Shown piece by piece: positions 52,468 through 62,369 of a stretch of 64,000 nt of DNA. Under the pieces are notes generated by a model. That model searched no databases. It worked only from the letters and a program-made list of their open reading frames with translations, and had not been told where the DNA came from. The translations under genes were made by a program, and so were the position numbers. The DNA is from Gracilaria vermiculophylla (lineage: Eukaryota; Rhodophyta; Florideophyceae; Gracilariales; Gracilariaceae): assembly GCA_019155205.2 (NCBI GenBank), contig JAHNZQ020000308.1, forward strand, positions 1,558,621-1,622,620, in the 5' to 3' direction. Every line of letters starts with the position of its first letter. Within the stretch, counting starts at the first letter, position 1.

Positions 52468-53583
52468 TCAACCTGCGGGTGGCTCGTTTGTCACACTGCT
52501 TGGATTCGTGCCTTCCTGAAGTTGTGAGGGTTCTTGGAAATCTACAGACGGTTGACCAGTGTTCACATCGTCACCGTTGGGCTGCTGATGAAGAGCTTCG
52601 GACTCGTGGGCTGAGCCACACTCTACATCTATCTGCCCGGGCTCGCCAGATGATTTCAAGTTCTTCATATATTTCTCAATTAGACGATCAAGCAGGACTT
52701 TTCTGCGTTCCTTATCCTCGAAATGCGGCGTATTAAGCAGACTAATTATGTTGCGTTCTACTTGGGCCACGGCCACCTCATTCAAGCTGTCAGCAACACG
52801 ATCAAAGGCATTTGAAATCACAGTAATTGCTTCCGCACTGATTGGCACAAATTTGGATGCTTCACCAGAACGGATAGGAGAGTTTTGCGTTCTTCGTTTC
52901 TTATACACCTGTTCAGCATTGTCGGCGGTTGTCCCGGCTGCATCGTACTCAACACGATGAAAATGTCTGGCGGGGTCGGTACTATTGGCACTGTTCACGT
53001 GAGCGGCCGGCTGAAGCGACGCGGACGGGATAACTGGTCTCGCAAACTTGCGTTCCTCGCTCTTTTCGTCGGGAAGCGGCATTAAGTTGCTCGGAACCGT
53101 TTTCGCATTTTCTGTAATCCACGTGAGAAACGCCTTCGGAGCAAATCGTTGAGAACCAGCAAGCACCCGCCATGCAGAAAACATCTTCCAGTCCGGAATT
53201 GACTGGGGAAGATTGTTGAAGTCCAGCTGCGGTATGTCAATTACGCGCGTGTGAATTGCAATAACGGCGCGGAGCACGGTATCAGGTTGTGGCTTTACAT
53301 TAATGGTGGTTGGTAAGTTGACAACTGTGCGGAGCACTCGGTTGAACTTCGTGATTTCTTCGGCGATTGCATCGAAATGAGTTTTGACCGCGGTGGGTGA
53401 ACGAGCATTCCAGCGGCCGGTGTCGGCGGAAGGAGGCGCAAGATGCAGAAATCGATGATAAAGAGTGTGGATGAAACGTTTCCCGCCCTGATCACGGGGA
53501 GACACAAAAGTGTTCGAAACGAAACGCCATGCCTTTGCCACTGCCTCAGATTCTTCTCGTGACCAAGATTTGCCTCGTCCCAT
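52468..53583 (-). CDS. Myb/SANT-like DNA-binding protein, possibly transposon-derived
   Basis: 371 residues, one exon, starting MGRGKSWSREESEAVAKAWR. The first 75 residues fit a Myb/SANT-like helix set with three tryptophan-anchored helices (WSREESEAVAKAWRFVS, GGKRFIHTLYHRF, WNARSPTAVKTHF). This is the pattern that accompanies PIF/Harbinger elements and their domesticated regulators in algae and oomycetes. The middle is Pro/Ser-rich, with a basic KKRRTQNSPIR nuclear-type signal, and a helical region follows (ERNIISLLNTPHFEDKERRK). No transposase or terminal repeats are seen next to it, so it is more likely a host gene than a live element. Specific role unknown. Confidence 0.72.
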   Translation of the reverse strand: MGRGKSWSREESEAVAKAWRFVSNTFVSPRDQGGKRFIHTLYHRFLHLAPPSADTGRWNARSPTAVKTHFDAIAEEITKFNRVLRTVVNLPTTINVKPQPDTVLRAVIAIHTRVIDIPQLDFNNLPQSIPDWKMFSAWRVLAGSQRFAPKAFLTWITENAKTVPSNLMPLPDEKSEERKFARPVIPSASLQPAAHVNSANSTDPARHFHRVEYDAAGTTADNAEQVYKKRRTQNSPIRSGEASKFVPISAEAITVISNAFDRVADSLNEVAVAQVERNIISLLNTPHFEDKERRKVLLDRLIEKYMKNLKSSGEPGQIDVECGSAHESEALHQQPNGDDVNTGQPSVDFQEPSQLQEGTNPSSVTNEPPAG

Positions 53584-54967
53584 TGCACCAAAATAAGCTT
53601 GAGAATCAGAAATTGTTGTGCCTCAAGTAGAGAACCGGAGTTCGTGCGAACACGAAAAGAGGAATGGAGCTGAGAGCTGGTGGAGCTCTACAGCGATGAA
53701 GGCGAGCGTACACTACAAGATCGATGTTAAAAAATGAAGACCCGAGCGCACGCACCGAGAATCAGTTGAACATACACGATAAGAAGCAGCAAGAGTCGCA
53801 CGGCAACGTCTTCTCTCGTTATTCGGGAACTTGTAAAACTAATTGAGGACAGTCACGGGCGGCTGAGTCGTCGCTTATGCAGTGCGAATGACGGTGAGGA
53901 CTCGAGTCTATTCGTGATTTCGTGGTTGCCAAGGTGTTTGGCGCCTATTTCACAAGTTGTGTAATTACAGTTTTGCACCATATCTTGGAAAGGTTTTTTT
54001 ACAATTCAGGGGCCTACGGCACGTATGCAACGTCTTCGGTCACCTGGCGGGTGTAAAGCGATCCGCATCGCTTTCAGAAGCGCACATTCGGACACATGTG
54101 TCGGCTATCAGTGAATCGTCACGCTTATTATAATAAATTGACGCCCAAATGGCGAAACATTTGGCCTTTTATAATACTACAAAATTTCATTGCGAAACCC
54201 GGGCTCCGCTACTGTTTTAAACTGGCCCGTTGTTCATCCGCCTCCATGTTCATCCGTTCCCTTCCTTCCGATGCGCTCGAGGTGCTGCGGCCGTACACGA
54301 ATTCTTTCACCACCTTCGGTATATCCCTCCACGCCGCAAGAACGTCCGCAGAGTAAGTAGATACTCATGTCTCAGCATCATCGTCAGCGACGGACGGTGC
54401 CGCATCTTGCGCCCCTCGTCTGGCAGGAATCTCTACCCCTTACAGAAAGGAGGCCGTCATCTGTAATGCATCGCAAGCCATTTTGATTGGTGGCTTTTGC
54501 AAAAGCGCGGGTAAACCGAGGTGCGCTGTTCCTTGTTGTGCTGCCGGTTGGCTGGATTCAATATTTCGAAATTTTAGTTCAAATACAAGTGCTGGAGCGC
54601 GCACAGTCCGTTTATCCGCCCGTTAGCGCGCCTTTTGCTTGTACACTGCGCATGCGCGCCAAATGCGTACACTGTTCACCGACGCCTGAGCCCCCGCCGT
54701 GCAGCTGGTAAAAAACGCACGGTTTGGATTTGTGCAGCCTTTGCTGCACTATTTGTATTCGGGTGCGTTCCAGTTCAAAATTCAGCCCCATCTTGCCAGC
54801 TTGCCTTTCCTTCGTTGCACCTTTTCGAGGCCGCCGCCGCAAGTCGTTATCTGCCCTCTATCCCCTCTTGTCTCTACCCTCTTCACCAGTTCCGCCCTTC
54901 CGTTTCTCAGGGTTCAACTGCACTGATCGTCGCTTTTAATAGAACGTAAACCTACTAATCCCGCAAA
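53584..54967. other. Upstream region of the beta-tubulin gene, no gene seen
   Basis: 1.4 kb between two divergent genes. The perfect 10-base palindrome GCGCATGCGC lies at 54648-54657. Pyrimidine-rich sequence follows up to the tubulin start, as in a strong promoter leader. Open frames are short. Confidence 0.5.
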
Positions 54968-56338
54968 ATGTCTCGCGGAATCGTTTGTCTACAAGCTGGC
55001 CAATGCGGCAATCAGATGGGTACTGCCTTTTGGGAGACTATCTCCGACGAACATGGAGTCGACCACAAGGGTACGTACATCGGCGAAGATGAGTTTAAGA
55101 AAGAAAGAATCGGCGTGTACTATCGTGAAGGCTCGGAAGGCCGCTTCGTTCCTCGTGCTGTGATGCTTGACTTGGAAACTGGTGTTCTCGCTAACATCAA
55201 GGCTGGTCCTATGGGTGAACTCTTCAACCCAGAAAACTTTGTCTGTGGTCAATCAGGTGCCGGAAACAACTGGGCAAAAGGACACTACACGGAAGGTGCG
55301 GAACTCATAGAACAAGTGCTTGACCGTGTCCACAATGAGACCGAGGCCTGTGATGTGCTTCAAGGCTTTCAAGTCTCTCACTCTCTCGGTGGTGGTACTG
55401 GCTCTGGTCTTGGTACCTTGCTCGTGTCAAAGATTCGAGAGGAGTACCCTGATCGCATGCTCGTCACCTATTCCGTTATGCCTTCCCCTAAGGTTTCAGA
55501 CACTGTTGTAGAGCCGTACAATTGCACTCTTTCCATTCACCAGCTAATTGAAAACGCTGATGCGGTGTTTTCTATTGACAATGAGGCTCTGTACAACATA
55601 TGCACAAACACTCTCAAGGCCCCTGCAAACGACTATCGCGTGTTGAACAAACTCGTTTCTAGTGTCATGTCTGGTGTCACGTGTTCGCTTCGATTCCCAG
55701 GTCAGCTGAACGCTGATCTTCGCAAACTGGCAGTCAACCTGATCCCCTTTCCTCGTCTGCACTTTTTCGTCGTTGGATACGCCCCCCTGTCCGGATCTGG
55801 AACCGAAATCTATAAATCCCACACAGTCCCAGAGCTTACATTCCAAATGTTTGAGTCAAGAAACATGATGGCAGACTGCAAGCCTCACGAGGGTCGCTAT
55901 CTCACGGCGGCCGCATATTTCCGGGGTAAAGTTTCCACTGAGGAGGTTGAGGACGAGATGAGAAAAGTTCAGGACAAGAATTCTTCCCAGTTCGTCGATT
56001 GGATTCCAAATAACACGAAGACTAGCGTGTGCAATGTTCCCCCACCGGGTCAGAAGATCACTGCCACTTTCATTGGTAACTCTACTGCGATTCAAGATAT
56101 GTTCAGAAGAGTCGGCGATCAGTTCTCCGTGATGTTCAAGCGTAAGGCTTTCTTGCATTGGTACACTGGTGAGGGTATGGATGAAATGGAGTTTAACGAA
56201 GCAGAGTCCAATATGCAAGATCTAATTCAAGAATACATCCAGTACCAAGATGCGCGAGTAGGAGAATACCCTGAAGATTCTTTTACCGAAGAAAATTATG
56301 ATGAAGAGGAAATACCTGAAGATGAGCCAGTGGAGTGA
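54968..56338 (+). CDS. TUBB: Beta-tubulin
   Basis: 456 residues, one exon, start context AAAATG. Family identity is unmistakable: [37 protein letters not shown], the nucleotide loop [37 protein letters not shown] and an acidic tail ([15 protein letters not shown]). It polymerises with alpha-tubulin into microtubules. The N-terminus reads [11 protein letters not shown], while nearly all beta-tubulins start MREI, the peptide that triggers co-translational mRNA decay by the TTC5 pathway. One residue is added and the peptide is altered. Position GLGT replaces the usual GMGT. The divergence fits red-algal tubulins, which evolve fast. Confidence 0.97.
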   Translation: MSRGIVCLQAGQCGNQMGTAFWETISDEHGVDHKGTYIGEDEFKKERIGVYYREGSEGRFVPRAVMLDLETGVLANIKAGPMGELFNPENFVCGQSGAGNNWAKGHYTEGAELIEQVLDRVHNETEACDVLQGFQVSHSLGGGTGSGLGTLLVSKIREEYPDRMLVTYSVMPSPKVSDTVVEPYNCTLSIHQLIENADAVFSIDNEALYNICTNTLKAPANDYRVLNKLVSSVMSGVTCSLRFPGQLNADLRKLAVNLIPFPRLHFFVVGYAPLSGSGTEIYKSHTVPELTFQMFESRNMMADCKPHEGRYLTAAAYFRGKVSTEEVEDEMRKVQDKNSSQFVDWIPNNTKTSVCNVPPPGQKITATFIGNSTAIQDMFRRVGDQFSVMFKRKAFLHWYTGEGMDEMEFNEAESNMQDLIQEYIQYQDARVGEYPEDSFTEENYDEEEIPEDEPVE

Positions 56339-56793
56339 TCAAACTTCCTTTTTTCGTTGTAGTAATTGGTGATTGGGCTCCTTATTTCCTGAAACGAATC
56401 TTGTGGAGGTTTGCTTGGTAAATGACCTTGTTATGCCTTAAGGCAGAAGTGGGTTCCTGCATGGATGTAAGTCGGATACGACACTTCCTTAGGGGGTTCT
56501 GGGGGATGGAGAGGGAAAACTTTCCATGTGTTTATGCTTTCATTTACGCTTCGATCTGCTTGAACGTTAGGTGTACTTTTGCTGCCAATCTGCTCGGGCG
56601 TTAGGTTTATATTAGTCTCAACTCGGGTGAGTTGTACGTAGTGTCCGTCCAGTAGATAAACTACGAGGAGTAACAGCAAACGCATGTATTGCGGAAATCT
56701 AATCGGAGTTAAATGAAACAGGGCTGCTTTGGCCCTATATTTTCTGTCGCTCGACCGAGTTGAATTCTCTAAATCTGTATGACAGGATTTACT
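56339..56793. other. Intergenic, convergent 3' ends
   Basis: 455 bases between the beta-tubulin and YJU2 stop codons, without open frames of note. Confidence 0.6.
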
Positions 56794-57618
56794 CTAATCG
56801 GACTCACTTGAGCTCGGATAGCCGGTCAAACTTGCCAACGGCTTGACATGATCGGCTTTGTCTTTTGTTATCGTCTCGGACTTTTTAATTTTCTTTCTTA
56901 CCTTCAGAGAAATTTTGGTACTGAGCTTACTAGTCTTCGTTCTGTCGTTCTCGTTAAATTTGGAGACATCGGAATTAGTTGACGCGGGAAGGGGGGGTTT
57001 GAATATTGCCTCTGACGGCTTCTTTCTGAAAAGTACTCGAGCCTGATCTCTCAGCTGTGCCTCGATTTTGTCTTCTAAATCGCGCTGTTGCACTCTACTT
57101 CTTGCAAGCACGTCGTCAACTGTAATTGATGCTCTCTGAGCGCTGGCGGATTTGAGTTCATTCAAGATATCCAGATCCTCTAATTCCTTTTTCGCATCAA
57201 CAGTCTTGTTTTCCAGAGCTTGCATAGCATCTTCATCTTGTCTCTCTCGTTCTTCTTTACCTTCTTTCTGTAAACGTTCTTCTTCTTTCCAAGGTTCATA
57301 ATTCCGGCGAACCCCGGATTCACAGGTATAGTCACTGTTCTTCGGGTCGGTTTTGATTATAAAGGTCGTCGGACAAGACTTGCACTTCATAGAAAAGCGA
57401 AATATTCTGATACCAAGGTAGTTCTCTCCGCTTTCAGACTTCTTTGCGTTAAACTTCAGTCCCGTTCCCATGAACTCTCCACACGACTCACACCTGACTG
57501 ACATCGGAAGCATGAAGCGGACGGCATTTTCAGTCTGGCGCTTCTTCTTGATACGAGGGAGTCGAGATGGATCAAAATCTGGTGGATAGTACTTTGCTTG
57601 TACTTTTCTTTCACCCAT
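56794..57618 (-). CDS. YJU2: Splicing factor YJU2 (CWC16 family)
   Basis: 274 residues, one exon. The start MGERKVQAKYYPPDFDPSRL is the hallmark of YJU2/CCDC94. A zinc site is formed by RCESCGEF (about 42-49) and KCKSCPTTF (about 78-86), with YLGIRIFRFSMKCK and IIKTDPKNSDYTCESG between and after. The C-terminal half is a charged coiled coil (EEERLQKEGKEERERQDED) and a Lys-rich tail. YJU2 joins the spliceosome at the first catalytic step and places the branch helix in the active site with the NineTeen complex. Its N-terminus reaches into the catalytic centre, which explains the strong conservation there. Confidence 0.95.
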   Translation of the reverse strand: MGERKVQAKYYPPDFDPSRLPRIKKKRQTENAVRFMLPMSVRCESCGEFMGTGLKFNAKKSESGENYLGIRIFRFSMKCKSCPTTFIIKTDPKNSDYTCESGVRRNYEPWKEEERLQKEGKEERERQDEDAMQALENKTVDAKKELEDLDILNELKSASAQRASITVDDVLARSRVQQRDLEDKIEAQLRDQARVLFRKKPSEAIFKPPLPASTNSDVSKFNENDRTKTSKLSTKISLKVRKKIKKSETITKDKADHVKPLASLTGYPSSSESD

Positions 57619-58949
57619 AGCACTCTATTACCACTTTAACGAAGAATATGTCAACTGAATTAATATGAAATGGGGTAAATCGAACTTCTATTCCAAAGAC
57701 AATAAACGGCACATAAGCACACTTTTGCCTGTATCTAGTGCTTTAAATTATGACAGATGATCTCACCTGCTCAACAGCGAGTTTAACACAAACAGAACTG
57801 AACACAAACAGAGGCGAGTATCGTTTCAGGACACTGCTGTTTGAGTGGTTCGAAACAAGAAATGTGAGTTTATAGCGGCATACGAAGACAAAAAATGATC
57901 AGTAAGCAAGCCTGCCTCAAAGCTCGCGGTCAACACGAGCACTTCCCGTACACGAAGATTGTCACAGAGCGAGCCGGAGCTGGGAAAAAGATTGGGCTGA
58001 ACTGAGAGCCAGCGGCGCGAGTCGTAATTCTGGTCAACATAAGGTGAGCCAGCTGGGAGAAGAACCAATCAAATTAGATTTTAGAGCAAAGCATATAACT
58101 TCTTTTATAGTTATTTGGTAACTACTTTCCTTTGCTTGCATCTACTGCAATCCTTCGGTTCGCATTTGATTCGTATGCCAGACATGATAAAATTACACAT
58201 GGTATTTTTGCAAGCTTTCTCTTATATCGAACATTATTGGCTACCGAGCTAAAAAACTGTCCTTTGTACTTACAGTATATCAAGGAATTACTGTGTCAAA
58301 AAAGGGCAAATTATAGGTTCTCAGCTTTTTGTAATATCCTGGATGGACACCAAGGTCAAGATTGGTCGTGAAACTGAAACTCGAGCAGTCAAAACAACAA
58401 ATAGTACTACACTAATGGACAAAAATCTCACCGGGTCGCACTTCACAGGAGCGTATTATCACGCCAGACGACTTTTAATTGCATCACAGCTTGTTCATGA
58501 TAACTTAACTTTGCCTCAAGTTAATCGATTAAGAAAGCCGTCAAGCAAAAAATCTGGTTTCAAATGACGACTCATGATTTTTCGGAAAGATTTTGGCCGT
58601 GATCTGGTTTATATATCTAAAACAGCCGCATTTTGGCCATGATCTGACCCAACTCTGGCCAGAGTTAAGCTGTGGCCAGAGTTCGGCGTGTGGCTGCCGG
58701 AGCTGTCAAATCACGTGGATGTGCTCAGACTTTGCAGAGCACACAAAACCCTACAGGAAAGCGCCTGTGCCATGAGCAGAAATAATTCTTGCAACTTTGA
58801 ATGCAAGCCATACTCCAGCGGGCAGTTGAGTGAGTCCCATATACCGTAGGTGAATTCTGACTCTCTATCTGCAGAACAATACATAACGAAGGGGGCCACA
58901 ACCCCGGATACACTCTGAAGCTTATTGCACAGCCAAGTTTCTGTCCTAA
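57619..58949. other. Long interval ahead of the phycobilisome linker
   Basis: 1.3 kb between the YJU2 start and the linker start. Open frames are short and featureless. The part from 58591 to 58690 carries spaced direct repeats and a palindrome, described separately. Confidence 0.55.
58591..58690 (+). promoter_or_regulatory. Repeat-rich putative regulatory region of the linker gene
   Basis: The 16-base word TTTTGGCCRTGATCTG occurs at 58591 and again at 58631, exactly 40 bases apart. Next comes a perfect 16-base palindrome AACTCTGGCCAGAGTT (58651-58666), and its half TGGCCAGAGTT is repeated at 58673-58683. An ATATAT box sits between the first pair (58610-58616). The start codon is 260-360 bases downstream. 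Such spaced, symmetric words suggest binding sites for a dimeric regulator, perhaps light- or nutrient-responsive; that role is an inference. Confidence 0.5.
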
Positions 58950-59999
58950 ATGAGTGCATTCGTCCCGTTCTCGTCGTTTACTCCCCCCACTTGGAGGAGC
59001 GGATGCCTGCGAAACATCTGTGTTGCGCCCACCCAAGCCACCCCACATCATTTGAGCAATGTTGCGTCTATTCGAATGGGCGCTGATCCTGGAATCACCC
59101 TTGACATTTTAAGATATACTCCAGTCACCTCAAATGCATGTGTCGAAGATAAAGATGTGACATGTTACATGGTATGGAAACAAGTATTTGGAAACGCTTA
59201 TGTGATGGAGTCTGAGCGCGAGGAGGCCTATAAAGCTGAGTCCATGTATAGAGCCGGTCGAATTTCTATTCGCGAATTTGTTCGTGCAGTGGCACTAACA
59301 TCCACCTATCGCAGACGTTTCTTTGAATGTTGCGGTCCTTACAGAGCCGTGGAACTAAACTTTAAACACCTGCTTGGTCGCGGCCCAATCTCCCAAGCCG
59401 AAGTCTCCGAACATATTCAAAGAATAGCAAACGAAGGCTATGAGGCTGAAATTAATTCCTACATAGACTCTGAGGAATATGAGGAAGCATTTGGAGATGA
59501 CCTGGTTCCTCAGATGAGGTTCAAAGGCACTTATCAGACTGCCGACGAATTCAACAGAATGTGCGCCATGAACTCCTCCCCTGGAACAAGCGATAAATCG
59601 TTAGTTGCACGTGCTTCGCAACAAGGATATAAGAACCCTAATTACGTTCTTTCCCTTGACGGTGCTGGATACTCTTCGAAACTCGCCTCGATTGTGGCAT
59701 TGAATAGTCATCCTACCTTTGTGTCCGTGAAAAAAGGAATTCCTACACGACCAGATATTGACAACCCGCGACAAACCTCTTCAACAGTCGTCAACGACAA
59801 TGCTGCCCCCCAGCGTCGCCGTGTTGAAGTGACACTCGGAAATTACATGTATCTGACCCCGGAGGAGACGAAAACGATGAATCGTAACTCTTCAGAAGAT
59901 CTCATGATTACTAGCTTTGCTAAGAGGGAAATCGCTGAGGCTGAATTCCAAATTGCGGCCCTCAAGGCTAAAATAGCCGAACTAAGCGTTGCTCTGTAA
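58950..59999 (+). CDS. Phycobilisome linker polypeptide, nuclear-encoded and plastid-targeted
   Basis: 349 residues. Residues 1-45 are Ser/Pro/Thr-rich with few acids, fitting a transit peptide for a rhodoplast. Residues 60-185 form the linker domain: VWKQVFGNAYVMESEREEAY, YRAGRISIREFVRAVALTS, YRRRFFECCGPYRAVELNFK, HLLGRGPISQAEVSEH and YEAEINSYIDSEEYEEAFG all match rod and rod-core linkers. These proteins sit inside the phycobiliprotein rings and direct energy flow to the core. The last 160 residues carry an Arg-rich stretch (PQRRRVEVTLGNYMYL) and a C-terminal helix (KREIAEAEFQIAALKAK) without a recognised CpcD domain, and may anchor the rod to the core. Two adjacent cysteines (FECCG) could take a bilin or be structural. 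This gene is the main evidence for a red alga. Confidence 0.94.
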   Translation: MSAFVPFSSFTPPTWRSGCLRNICVAPTQATPHHLSNVASIRMGADPGITLDILRYTPVTSNACVEDKDVTCYMVWKQVFGNAYVMESEREEAYKAESMYRAGRISIREFVRAVALTSTYRRRFFECCGPYRAVELNFKHLLGRGPISQAEVSEHIQRIANEGYEAEINSYIDSEEYEEAFGDDLVPQMRFKGTYQTADEFNRMCAMNSSPGTSDKSLVARASQQGYKNPNYVLSLDGAGYSSKLASIVALNSHPTFVSVKKGIPTRPDIDNPRQTSSTVVNDNAAPQRRRVEVTLGNYMYLTPEETKTMNRNSSEDLMITSFAKREIAEAEFQIAALKAKIAELSVAL

Positions 60000-60378
60000 A
60001 GTAGGCTACTCTACTGAATACAGAACTCCATGCTGTTCGCCTCTCAAAGTAGTGCGGTGCCTACCGATTCGGAAGCAGCCATGATGAAAGTGAGCTTACA
60101 ATGGAGTGCATTTTACTCCCCGCATTTCTTCGTTTTCAGGATTTCTCCCTCGCCGCGGCCTACAATAAACAGTTCTTTCAAATGCACAGGTTGTTAGTCA
60201 TAGTATCGATATTACAAGAGATGCGAAAACCGTCGTTTATCGCGCTTTCTGCCCGTGATGCAGTTCCCCTGAAGGTCTGATGTCAGGCACATGCTTCTGA
60301 TTGCAAGTCTCCGATTTTAAGACAAGAAGCTTTTGCCCACATCTGCATCCACATGCATTGTGTACGCGGCCGGTGATG
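60000..60378. other. Intergenic, convergent 3' ends
   Basis: 379 bases between the linker and GNAT-Nudix stop codons, with only short open frames and no repeat. Confidence 0.55.
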
Positions 60379-61614
60379 TCAAACCCCATGTCGTCGGAAC
60401 TCCCGCCATATCGCCCCTCCAATTCCGTCAGCAATGATTTCTTCACGAGTCATGAGCATCACAGAATCAACTTCTCTTGCGTCACAGACCATTTGATCTT
60501 CAGAGAAATCTCCAGTCGCTATGAAAGGGTGGAACTGAATTCTGAGACCACTTCCTTCTCCATCCGGAACGAATGGCGAAAACGGACTGAAAAAGTTAAG
60601 GTTTGAAAGCCCGAGCTCTTCTTCGACTTCTCGTTTCGCAGCAGTAAGTGGATCCTCCTCCCAATCGATGCAACCGGTGATCACTGTCGCCATGATGCCT
60701 GGGAACGAAGACTTGTTATAAGAGCGTCTGTGTACTACAATTTTATTGCCCGTCTCGACAAGCACTGCAACAGCGCGAAACAGAAGCCGGCTCCTGTTAA
60801 CCTGTTCTTTTGATGCAAAAGCGGCAGTCCACCCCCGAGTCAAGTCAATCACTTCAAGAGCATCACTCGCGTCCGCTGGCCTAGCTAAACGCAATGGTTT
60901 TTCTAGGACAGTATCGCATCTTTGCACTTCCACGCCGCTCGATGCTTGGTATCCTCGAGACATATACAAGCGATTTGCCTCTTTCATTGTTGATACAGTT
61001 TCGACAATCGCATGGGTGTAACCTAGTTGCACAGCGCGTTGTTCAAGGGCATTGAGCATGAAGGAACCAAGCCCTCGGCCGCGCACAGTCTTGTGCAAGT
61101 ACAGTTTTCGGATTTCAACAACACCTTTTCCTCTATGTGGGACTTCATAAAACGCTCCAGTGCCGACAATATTGGCTGTTTTGGTGTCTTCTACAACCCA
61201 AAATTCTCCGTTCTCGTACGCTTTTTCGACATGGACGACATCTCGGTCAGCGACAATAGGGTCCCATTCCAGATGAAATTCTTCCAGAACAGAGGAAATC
61301 AATTCCGCGCATGCTATTCTGTCGCTTCTTTTCCACGCGCGGATAATGAAGTCTTCGAAGGGGATGGAGAAGTGAGGTACATGGCGCGGTCGTATCATCC
61401 CTTTTGTAACTTCTGATACTCTGGATTGTTCAAGAATATCGTCTTCGGCTTTCATCAACGGTCTTGAAGGCTGGCTGGGTTGATGAAGCTTTGTTCGACG
61501 CACGGGAGAGATTCGATGGTTGACAAGACGTGTCGAGTAAGCATTTTTGTGCCGCAGCGGACGAAACGGTGCGCACGAATACCCCAAAAATGCAAGATGT
61601 AGTGGGACATTCAT
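60379..61614 (-). CDS. GNAT acetyltransferase fused to a Nudix hydrolase, probably plastid-targeted
   Basis: 411 residues, one exon. Residues 1-55 are basic and Ser/Pro-rich without acids, a probable transit peptide. Residues 88-240 form a GNAT domain, with the acetyl-CoA loop VRGRGLGSFML (about 177-187) and the later EANRLYMSRGYQ. Residues 265-405 form a Nudix domain with a complete box, GCIDWEEDPLTAAKREVEEELGL (GX5EX7REXXEEXG, positions 314-336). The Nudix part resembles the isopentenyl-diphosphate isomerase-like or NUDT-type hydrolases that split nucleoside diphosphate compounds. Both halves keep their key residues, so both may work. A link between acetylation and pyrophosphate cleavage is unknown; the fusion is continuous in frame and not an assembly seam that I can see. 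Confidence 0.88.
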   Translation of the reverse strand: MNVPLHLAFLGYSCAPFRPLRHKNAYSTRLVNHRISPVRRTKLHQPSQPSRPLMKAEDDILEQSRVSEVTKGMIRPRHVPHFSIPFEDFIIRAWKRSDRIACAELISSVLEEFHLEWDPIVADRDVVHVEKAYENGEFWVVEDTKTANIVGTGAFYEVPHRGKGVVEIRKLYLHKTVRGRGLGSFMLNALEQRAVQLGYTHAIVETVSTMKEANRLYMSRGYQASSGVEVQRCDTVLEKPLRLARPADASDALEVIDLTRGWTAAFASKEQVNRSRLLFRAVAVLVETGNKIVVHRRSYNKSSFPGIMATVITGCIDWEEDPLTAAKREVEEELGLSNLNFFSPFSPFVPDGEGSGLRIQFHPFIATGDFSEDQMVCDAREVDSVMLMTREEIIADGIGGAIWREFRRHGV

Positions 61615-62369
61615 CGCTAATCTATTGCTAATAAAAAAACAAACTAAAAAGAGTACGAGGATGTTTGCTGCCCGAGGTGACGAAATGAAAAGAACTGGAG
61701 TGGTGCGGGTGAAAGAAGAATTGTGCTGACTCTCTGACGTCTACCGAACCGAAACATAGGGTTGTGGCGGAGACGTAGCCGACTGGGTAGAGATGCAATT
61801 AAAATCGCATCCAATGGCGCAGACGCGAAGGATTGTGGATGGAAAAAAAACGTGTGCGAAAGGTGGCGATGCGATAGGCAGCAGCAGTTGACGTCGGCCA
61901 GCCACACACGGCACATGACGTAAGCTATTGTCCTTCGTGAAGGCAGTCGCTCGTTGGCACAAGAGTCTCCAATCTCTTCGTTAGATTTTTGGAAATTCAG
62001 CTATTTCCATTGGACACGCTGACAGCCAATTAAAATGATACAAGTGTGCAGCGCCAGTGCAAGGGGCGATCCGAAGCCTCGCATTGCGGCTCCCCGTGAC
62101 GACGGCGAGTGTAGCCAACCGAACGATGTCCAGAACAGTCACCCAGCAAAAGAATCATTGCCGCCCTACCGTGGAGACCAGTTTGGATGCAAACCGCTGT
62201 AACATGATTGCGCAAAATGGTTCCCGGGTTCACGTGTCGGAGCCAGATAAGCGGCAAGTTTTGGATGATTGTCAACGGCAGTCGACACAACTTCGTGCTC
62301 GTGCTCCTTTCGAACAGCTCCCTAGCTTGTGTTACTCATAGCCGAATTCATTTGTCGTTGGTCAAATGA
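61615..62369. other. Intergenic, no gene seen
   Basis: 755 bases with only short overlapping open frames and no recognisable site. It contains the promoter of the GNAT-Nudix gene on its left side. Confidence 0.5.
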
